Part shown: positions 30,428 to 35,815 of the stretch, in pieces
How the letters are laid out: each line of letters starts with the position of its first letter
How positions within the stretch are numbered: position 1 is the first letter of the stretch
DNA from: a virus
Strand: one strand, 5' to 3'
Length of the DNA: 35,815 bases
IMG/VR virus record: IMGVR_UViG_3300020439_000032
Span: 1-35,815 of that record
The notes under the pieces: generated by a model
Seen by the model: only the letters and a program-made list of their open reading frames with translations
What the model was told of the DNA's origin: nothing
The model's database searches: none
Made by a program: the position numbers and the translations under genes

Positions 30428-31804
30428 ATGAAATTTTGGTACGGGATAGTAGAAGATAGACAAGACCCATTAAAGATTGGTCGTGTACGTGTACGTGTAC
30501 ACGGAGTGCATACTCATATCAAAGACCAAATCTCAACACCTGATTTACCATGGGCGCAAGTATTACTTCCAACAACAGAAGCAGGACTCTCAGGATTCGG
30601 AAGAGGTAACGGTCTCGTAGAAGGGTCTACGGTATTCGGTTTTTGGAGAGACGAAGATTACATGCAAGACCCAGTGGTTCTTGGTGTAGCAGCTGGAATG
30701 CCTGCACAGGGTTCTCGTATTACAATCAAAGACGAACTGATACAGAGAAAGATTGAAGAAGGATTCAATGACCCAAGACGATTGACAGTAGCAGACTATG
30801 CTGAAACACCTGATGGAGAAACACCCACACATGATAGGACTAGAACTTTTGGATTGACTACTGCATTAGATACCGCACCAAAACACGTTAAGTCTCTTAC
30901 GCTGAATTATGACGGAACAGGTTCAACAATAGAAGAAGTAGAACTTACGGAAGACGATTTACCATATTATCCAAAATACTATGATGCTTCAGATTTAAAT
31001 GATAACACAACAGGTATCGCAACATATACACATAGAAGTTTTACAAAAGTTGTAGACGATAAAGTTGAGAATCTAAAACATGTAAACACAAAAGAAATTT
31101 TTACAGACAATACAAAGAAACGAGCAGTAGACGAAGAATGGGGATTCCCAGTATCACCTGCTAAACCAGTATACCCATATAACAAATCCATGACTACAGA
31201 GTCAGGACATATCGTTGAGATAGACGATACTCTTGGTGTAGAAAGAATGGCAATCGAACATAGAAGTGGAACGTTCCATGAGATACACCCTGATGGTTCA
31301 GAGGTAACTAGAATTGTAAATGATAATTATACTGTAGTTGCAAAAGACAATAAACTAATTGTCGGTGGTGACGTAGACGTGTCTGTCGAAAAGGGTAACG
31401 TTAGAATCGCAGTAGCAACAGGTAATGCAGATATCTATGTAGCGGGTAATGCTGACTTAATGGTAGATAAAAATATAACCGCAACAGTTGGTGAAAATGT
31501 AACTGCAACAGTCGGTGGAAATTTACAAGCAGACATAACAGGAACAACAGACGTAACTTCGGACGGTAAAATTACTATAACAAATACAATGAGTGCGAGT
31601 GAAGACGGAGAAACAGATACTGGTATTGAATTAAAAGCTGCTGAAATATTAATGACAGGTAATGTCAACATAACAGGAACAACACACTCTAAGGGTGACG
31701 TATCAACCGAAGCTGAGAATGCTCCGACACTTGGAACACATACACACTCACAGAACGATGGTAATGATTTAGGTGGTGGTGTAGATACAAAGAAACCTAG
31801 TTAA
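30428..31804 (+). CDS. 5: baseplate spike gp5 without lysozyme, with HxH tip
   Basis: 458 aa. N-terminal OB fold: WYGIVEDRQDPLKIGRVRVRVHGVH and VFGFWRDEDYMQDPVVLGV. The C-terminal part is a repeating beta-helix (VGENVTATVGGNLQADITGT). The segment between them, about 100-290, lacks the lysozyme motifs of T4 gp5. The very end, GTHTHSQNDG (H438, H440), has the HxH motif that binds iron at the tip of P2 gpV-type spikes, so a separate PAAR tip may not be needed. GGAGATAAA precedes the ATG. Confidence 0.85.
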   Translation: MKFWYGIVEDRQDPLKIGRVRVRVHGVHTHIKDQISTPDLPWAQVLLPTTEAGLSGFGRGNGLVEGSTVFGFWRDEDYMQDPVVLGVAAGMPAQGSRITIKDELIQRKIEEGFNDPRRLTVADYAETPDGETPTHDRTRTFGLTTALDTAPKHVKSLTLNYDGTGSTIEEVELTEDDLPYYPKYYDASDLNDNTTGIATYTHRSFTKVVDDKVENLKHVNTKEIFTDNTKKRAVDEEWGFPVSPAKPVYPYNKSMTTESGHIVEIDDTLGVERMAIEHRSGTFHEIHPDGSEVTRIVNDNYTVVAKDNKLIVGGDVDVSVEKGNVRIAVATGNADIYVAGNADLMVDKNITATVGENVTATVGGNLQADITGTTDVTSDGKITITNTMSASEDGETDTGIELKAAEILMTGNVNITGTTHSKGDVSTEAENAPTLGTHTHSQNDGNDLGGGVDTKKPS

Positions 31805-31808
31805 GTTG

Positions 31809-31816
31809 TATAAATA
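31809..31816 (+). promoter_or_regulatory. T4-type late promoter box TATAAATA
   Basis: Perfect match in the short gap after gp5, exactly 5 nt before the gp25 ATG. There is no ribosome site between them. Strong because gp25 is a late gene in every T4-like phage. Confidence 0.75.
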
Positions 31817-31821
31817 GAAGT

Positions 31822-32241
31822 ATGGCAGACTTAAAATCACAGGGACAAAACGTTGCAGAAACAAAACTATATGCAGATATAGATTTTAGGTTTAAACCGC
31901 ACCCAGTTACTGGTGACGTTACTATCAAATATGATACAGACGCTATCAGACGTGCAGTTAGAAATATCGTTCTAACTAATTTTTATGAGAGACCCTTCAA
32001 ACCAAGTTTAGGGTCTTCGTTGAGGAATCAACTTTTTGAATTAAACACAGATAGGAAAGTAAGAAGACTTGCGAAAAGAGTTCAAAAGATTATAGAAGAC
32101 TTTGAACCGAGAGTAGAAAATGTAAAAGTCTTACTAGGTGACGTATCGGATAGAAATGAAATGAACGTTACTATTTTCTACAACATAAAGAATAGCACCC
32201 AAGGACAGGAACTAGATTTTACTGTTAACAGGGCAAGATAG
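31822..32241 (+). CDS. 25: baseplate wedge protein gp25
   Basis: 139 aa, GPW/gp25 family (PF04965). DIDFRFKPHPVTGDVTIKYDTDAIRRAVRNIVLTNFYERPFKPSLGSSL is the classic core, and the end reads ELDFTVNRAR, like the family's 'ERTR' close. gp25 links gp53 and gp6 in the wedge and starts the sheath. The ATG has no ribosome site and lies 5 nt after a TATAAATA box. Confidence 0.92.
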   Translation: MADLKSQGQNVAETKLYADIDFRFKPHPVTGDVTIKYDTDAIRRAVRNIVLTNFYERPFKPSLGSSLRNQLFELNTDRKVRRLAKRVQKIIEDFEPRVENVKVLLGDVSDRNEMNVTIFYNIKNSTQGQELDFTVNRAR

Positions 32242-32251
32242 AGGACACTAA

Positions 32252-34126
32252 ATGGCAGTTAAAAGTTCATCACTAAATGTAACTGATTTAGACTTTGACG
32301 ATATAAGTCAAAATCTGAAAAGTTATTTAAAAGGACAAGATAGTCTAAAGGATTATGACTTTGAAGGTTCAACACTTTCAATGTTAATAGACTTACTTGC
32401 GTATTCATCACATATCGGGGCAGTAAATACAAACATAGCTGCTTCAGAACTATTCTTAGATTCCGCACAGATGAGAAAGAACGTTGTATCACGTGCAAAA
32501 GATTTAGGTTTTACTCCTGCTTCAGAAACTGCCTCTACAGCAATTGTTGACCTAACTATGAATAACGTGAGAAATGCAGACGGTACATATCCAAGTGCAA
32601 ACGATATGACCATATCAGCTGGAACAAGATTCTCAACTCAGTATGACGGTAAAGCATATAACTTTGTTGTAAGTTCAGGTGTAACACCTCAAGCAAATGG
32701 AAAAAGTTTTACTTATACAAATGTTAATTTAAAACAGGGAACAAATGCAAGTGATGTTTTTGTTTATGATAGACAAGTTGCAAACCCTAAATTTGTATTA
32801 AGTCAACCTAGAATCGATAGAAGTGCAATGACTGTATCTGTAAACTCAAGTGGTACAAGCACAGCATACGCACTTGCAAGTGATATATCAAATATCCTTT
32901 CTACCAGTGAAGTATATTTCACACAAGAGAACGAAGACGGATATACAGAAGTATATTTTGGTGACGGTAGTATTGGTAGAGAATTAAATGACGGAGATAT
33001 CATTACTGTTCAATATACAATTGTAGACTTGACTCATGCTAATGGTGCAAACACATTTAGTCTTTTAGATAACATTAACGGTTTTTCAGATTCAACAGTT
33101 GTAACTACAAGTATCGCACAAGGTGGTGCGGAAAAAGAAAGTATTGAGTCAATTAAATTTAAAGCAACGAAGTTTTATTCTTCACAAAACAGATTAGTAA
33201 CATTGAATGACTATAAAGCAAAAGTGTCAGAGTATTATCCAAATGCAGACGCAGTTGCAGTATGGGGTGGAGAAGACAATGACCCACCTGAATATGGTAA
33301 AGTTTTTGTTGCAATCAAACCTTTAAACAGTGATTACTTATCAGACGTAGAAAAAAATCAAGTCAAAACAAATCTAAACAGACTAAATGTACTCACAGTT
33401 AGACCTGAAATAGTAGACCCTGAAATTATTAAGATTATGCTTTCAACTACATTTAAATACAATGAAAAAGCAACAGATTTAACAAGTGGTGAAATAGAAA
33501 CTTTAGTTAAGGACGCTATCATTAAGTATGACGCAGATAACCTTAACAACTTTGATAGTATTTTCAGACATTCAAATCTTCTAAAAATTATAGACGATGT
33601 TGATAGTTCTATTCTATCAAACATAACTAACGTGAGATTAAAACTCAAGAAAAAGATTTTGTTACTAGGTCAAACTGCTGGAATAACAGTAGACTTTGGT
33701 AACCCGTTGTATAACCCACACAGTGGACACAATAAACACGCTGGTGGTATTACTTCGACAACAGGATTTTACATTAGTGGCGATGCAACCAATATCATGT
33801 ATTTCGATGATGACGGTGAAGGTAATATTCGTAGGTACTATCTATCAGGTTCGGTAAGAGTCTATCAAGATAGTCAAGCGGGTACTATCGCATACGGTAC
33901 TGGTAAAATATCAATCAATGCTCTAAATATAACTTCAACAGTTAATGCAGACAATACGATTGATTTCACTTTAATACCTAATTCAAATGATGTTATTGCT
34001 AAGAGAGGTTCGTTAATCGATATCTCTTCAGCTGATATCAAGGTCACAAGTGAATTGGACACCGTAGCAAGCGGTGAATCGAGTGCTGGTGTAGGATTTA
34101 CTCCAACGTCAACCTCGACTTATTAA
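32252..34126 (+). CDS. 6: baseplate wedge protein gp6
   Basis: 624 aa, near T4 gp6 (660 aa). LKGQDSLKDYDFEGSTLSMLIDLLAYSSHIGAVNTNIAASELFLDSAQMRKNVVSRAKDLGFTP is the characteristic N-terminal block of gp6/gpJ proteins. GGAEKESIESIKFKATKFYSSQNRLVTLNDYKA is the second hallmark. gp6 forms the ring of baseplate wedges. GAGGACACTAA upstream. Confidence 0.92.
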   Translation: MAVKSSSLNVTDLDFDDISQNLKSYLKGQDSLKDYDFEGSTLSMLIDLLAYSSHIGAVNTNIAASELFLDSAQMRKNVVSRAKDLGFTPASETASTAIVDLTMNNVRNADGTYPSANDMTISAGTRFSTQYDGKAYNFVVSSGVTPQANGKSFTYTNVNLKQGTNASDVFVYDRQVANPKFVLSQPRIDRSAMTVSVNSSGTSTAYALASDISNILSTSEVYFTQENEDGYTEVYFGDGSIGRELNDGDIITVQYTIVDLTHANGANTFSLLDNINGFSDSTVVTTSIAQGGAEKESIESIKFKATKFYSSQNRLVTLNDYKAKVSEYYPNADAVAVWGGEDNDPPEYGKVFVAIKPLNSDYLSDVEKNQVKTNLNRLNVLTVRPEIVDPEIIKIMLSTTFKYNEKATDLTSGEIETLVKDAIIKYDADNLNNFDSIFRHSNLLKIIDDVDSSILSNITNVRLKLKKKILLLGQTAGITVDFGNPLYNPHSGHNKHAGGITSTTGFYISGDATNIMYFDDDGEGNIRRYYLSGSVRVYQDSQAGTIAYGTGKISINALNITSTVNADNTIDFTLIPNSNDVIAKRGSLIDISSADIKVTSELDTVASGESSAGVGFTPTSTSTY

Positions 34127-34141
34127 CCATGGATAAAGTGG

Positions 34142-34156
34142 TCAGGAGTCCCCTGA
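34142..34156 (+). other. small hairpin before 34199 gene
   Basis: TCAGG (34142-34146) pairs with CCTGA (34152-34156) around a 5-nt loop. A short TTT follows later, but not directly. It may be a weak processing or termination site after gp6. Confidence 0.3.
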
Positions 34157-34198
34157 GTAGTTTACCATTAAATTGGATTACAATAGGAGAAAATTCAA

Positions 34199-34678
34199 AT
34201 GGCAGATAAGAAAATATCAGCGTTAACTGCAGTAGCAGACGCAGACATCGGCGGTGATGATTTACTTCACATCGTTGACAACCCTGGCGGTACGCCAGTA
34301 AACAAAAAGATGACAATTGCTCAACTTTTTGAAAATATCCCAACTCACTTAGCAGTTGACGATATTACAACCGTAACAGCAACTGCAAGTAACCTTGCTT
34401 CTTCATTCGCAACTGCGATTGATTTATCAGGTGCTTCAGGTGATGTTGCATTTACGTTAGACAACGGAACAGACGTTGGTCAGTTAAAATTGATTTATCA
34501 AAAAACTGAACCTGCAAGTTCTCATGCGGCTAACATTACTGTCACTAGTTTCGGAAGTGGAACAAGTTCAAGTAACCAAATCTCTCAAGATACTTTGGGT
34601 GATGCAGTTATCTGTGTTTGGGACGGTTCTAACTGGTACATTCTAGCAAACTTCAATAGTACAGTAACACTATCTTAA
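34199..34678 (+). CDS. small virion structural protein
   Basis: 159 aa. MADKKISALTAV...GGDDLLHIVDNPGGTPVNKKMTIAQLFENIP is a domain common at the start of tail-fibre and decoration proteins in T4-like marine phages. Here it is a stand-alone protein with a beta-rich C-terminal part (VICVWDGSNWYILANFNSTVTLS). TAGGAGA lies upstream. Probably a baseplate or fibre attachment component. Confidence 0.65.
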   Translation: MADKKISALTAVADADIGGDDLLHIVDNPGGTPVNKKMTIAQLFENIPTHLAVDDITTVTATASNLASSFATAIDLSGASGDVAFTLDNGTDVGQLKLIYQKTEPASSHAANITVTSFGSGTSSSNQISQDTLGDAVICVWDGSNWYILANFNSTVTLS

Positions 34679-34679
34679 T

Positions 34680-35815
34680 ATGAGTGGAATTCAGGGAGTT
34701 GACAAATTATTACCTAGACTTAATAGTCTAGTACCCGACTTTGTTCAGGCAGAGTCGCCAGAATTTGTCGCCTTCCTGAAAGCGTACTTTGAGTTTCTAG
34801 AACATGAGACAGTAGTTCTCAAAAGTCAATCGACTATTGATAACTTAGGAATGGAAGATGGGAGTAGTTTACTTTATGAAACTGCAACCATCTCTCCTTC
34901 TACAACTGCAGAAAATAAAATACTATTAGAACAAACAGTTGATAATCCAAATACAGCAGCTGACCCATTTACTGTAGGTGAGTATCTTGTTGGTAATACA
35001 TCTAAAACAGTTGCAAAAATTAATGTCGTTAACGGAAATCAAATGTTCGTTAAGACTATTTCAGGTTTTGGTTTTAAAAATAATGAAACTGTAACTGGTA
35101 GAACAAGTGGACAAACTGGTATTGTTTCCACATATAAAGAATCTAGTATTCGTGCAAATAATAAAATCTTAGAATACTCAGACGTAGATAAAACAACGGA
35201 AGCATTCTTAGAATATTTCCAAAAAGATTTCATGCCCTCTCTTGATGCGAGTTTAAATTCAAACAAGAGAAGTACAATAAAACATATCAGAGACCTTTAT
35301 CAAAAGAAAGGTTCACCTGATTCATTAAAGTTCCTTTTAAGACTTCTATACGGGCAGGAAGCAGAGGTATCGTATCCATACGATAATACAATCAAGTCAA
35401 GTGATTCTTCTTATGCTTCAGAAAGAAGAATGGTTGTTAATATTCCTATAGAAAAAGATAGACCACAAGCAACAGATACCATAACTGAATATGACGGTGG
35501 TGTTGTTTATGCACAGGGTATTGTTAATATTGTATACCCAGTGGTTGGTTCTGACACATTGTTTTCACTTGATATAACAAACATAGCAAGTAAAGAATTT
35601 AGACAAGGTTCTGATATAGAACTTGTAGACAGAGATACTAAAGTAAAAAGAGCAGGAACAGTATCAGGTATCATTTCAACATTTAATGATAGTGATTGTT
35701 CAATATATCTTGCACATGATGATGACGGAGACATTCTTCTAGAAGACGGTGGTGGTCTGTTATTAGAAGCGAGTAATGCTTCAGTAGGTTCTTTATATGC
35801 AATAAATGATGATAT
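34680..35815 (+). CDS. large virion structural protein, cut by window end
   Basis: Open from ATG 34680 through the last base, with no stop seen (378 complete codons, partial). The N-terminus, VPDFVQAESPEFVAFLKAYFEFLEHE, and the later FLEYFQKDFMPSLDASLNSNKRSTIKHIRDLYQKKGSPDSLKFLLRLLYGQEAEV, are the signature of a large baseplate-associated family in T4-like cyanophages (gp7/gp10-type position after gp6). A beta-rich insert of about 75 residues separates the two. Starts 1 nt after the previous stop. Confidence 0.75.
   Translation, partial: MSGIQGVDKLLPRLNSLVPDFVQAESPEFVAFLKAYFEFLEHETVVLKSQSTIDNLGMEDGSSLLYETATISPSTTAENKILLEQTVDNPNTAADPFTVGEYLVGNTSKTVAKINVVNGNQMFVKTISGFGFKNNETVTGRTSGQTGIVSTYKESSIRANNKILEYSDVDKTTEAFLEYFQKDFMPSLDASLNSNKRSTIKHIRDLYQKKGSPDSLKFLLRLLYGQEAEVSYPYDNTIKSSDSSYASERRMVVNIPIEKDRPQATDTITEYDGGVVYAQGIVNIVYPVVGSDTLFSLDITNIASKEFRQGSDIELVDRDTKVKRAGTVSGIISTFNDSDCSIYLAHDDDGDILLEDGGGLLLEASNASVGSLYAINDD

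Noticed and set aside
30728-31300. Lysozyme domain in the middle of gp5
   Set aside because: The T4 gp5 lysozyme catalytic pattern is not present between the OB fold and the beta-helix.
1-35815. CRISPR arrays, insertion sequences, integrase or attachment sites
   Set aside because: No regularly spaced repeats, transposase or integrase motifs, or target duplications were found in the reading.

Overview
This window is part of the genome of a marine T4-superfamily myovirus, a relative of the T4-like cyanophages and pelagimyophages. The evidence is a T4 replication and late-transcription set (gp32, gp33, gp59, RNase H) together with T4 baseplate and head genes (gp4, gp5, gp6, gp25, gp26, gp48, gp53, and gp54-like and gp27-like proteins). 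DNA is AT-rich, genes are tightly packed with many ATGA/TAATG overlaps, and there are no rRNA or tRNA genes. The host cannot be read from the sequence; a marine alphaproteobacterium is plausible but is inference only.

Layout. (1) 1-378: gene-free leader region with several hairpins and a promoter. (2) 379-3765: small, mostly unknown genes, including tiny membrane proteins, a 2OG-Fe(II) oxygenase and a winged-helix protein that ends at a clear rho-independent terminator. (3) 3762-7938: metabolic and modification genes: a carbamoyltransferase split into two coupled genes, an IscA/HesB-type protein, a PD-(D/E)XK nuclease and a RimK-like ATP-grasp ligase fused to a RimB-like retropepsin. (4) 7919-12163: conserved T4-like unknowns and RNase H. 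(5) 12172-16863: a DUF262-HNH protein (GmrSD-like), a Pnkp-type 3'-phosphatase without its kinase, and a run of small unknown genes. (6) 16873-21820: RecB/MGME1-like exonuclease, gp33, gp59, gp32, a gene-free structured stretch, a DNA methyltransferase and a bacterial-type ribosomal protein S21. (7) 21817-26864, minus strand: tape measure, candidate holin, gp26-type chaperone genes, tail-tube-fold protein and gp4. (8) 26905-35815, plus strand: gp48, gp53, gp27-like hub, gp5 spike, gp25, gp6, a small structural protein and a large structural gene cut by the window end.

The strongest unexplained signal concerns gene expression. Four copies of one promoter (TTGACA-N18-TAGCCT) each place a start codon exactly 36 nt after the first base of TTGACA. 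Four T4-type late boxes ([TC]ATAAATA) each sit exactly 5 nt before the ATG of a gene that has no Shine-Dalgarno. Both layouts predict transcripts that start at or next to the start codon, that is, leaderless mRNAs. The same window encodes a ribosomal protein (bS21) and a ligase of the family that modifies ribosomal protein S6, so the phage may re-tune translation during infection. gp32 also carries a tandem 10-nt repeat over its start site that looks like an autoregulatory operator. Functions below are family assignments from reading the protein sequences; no searches were run.
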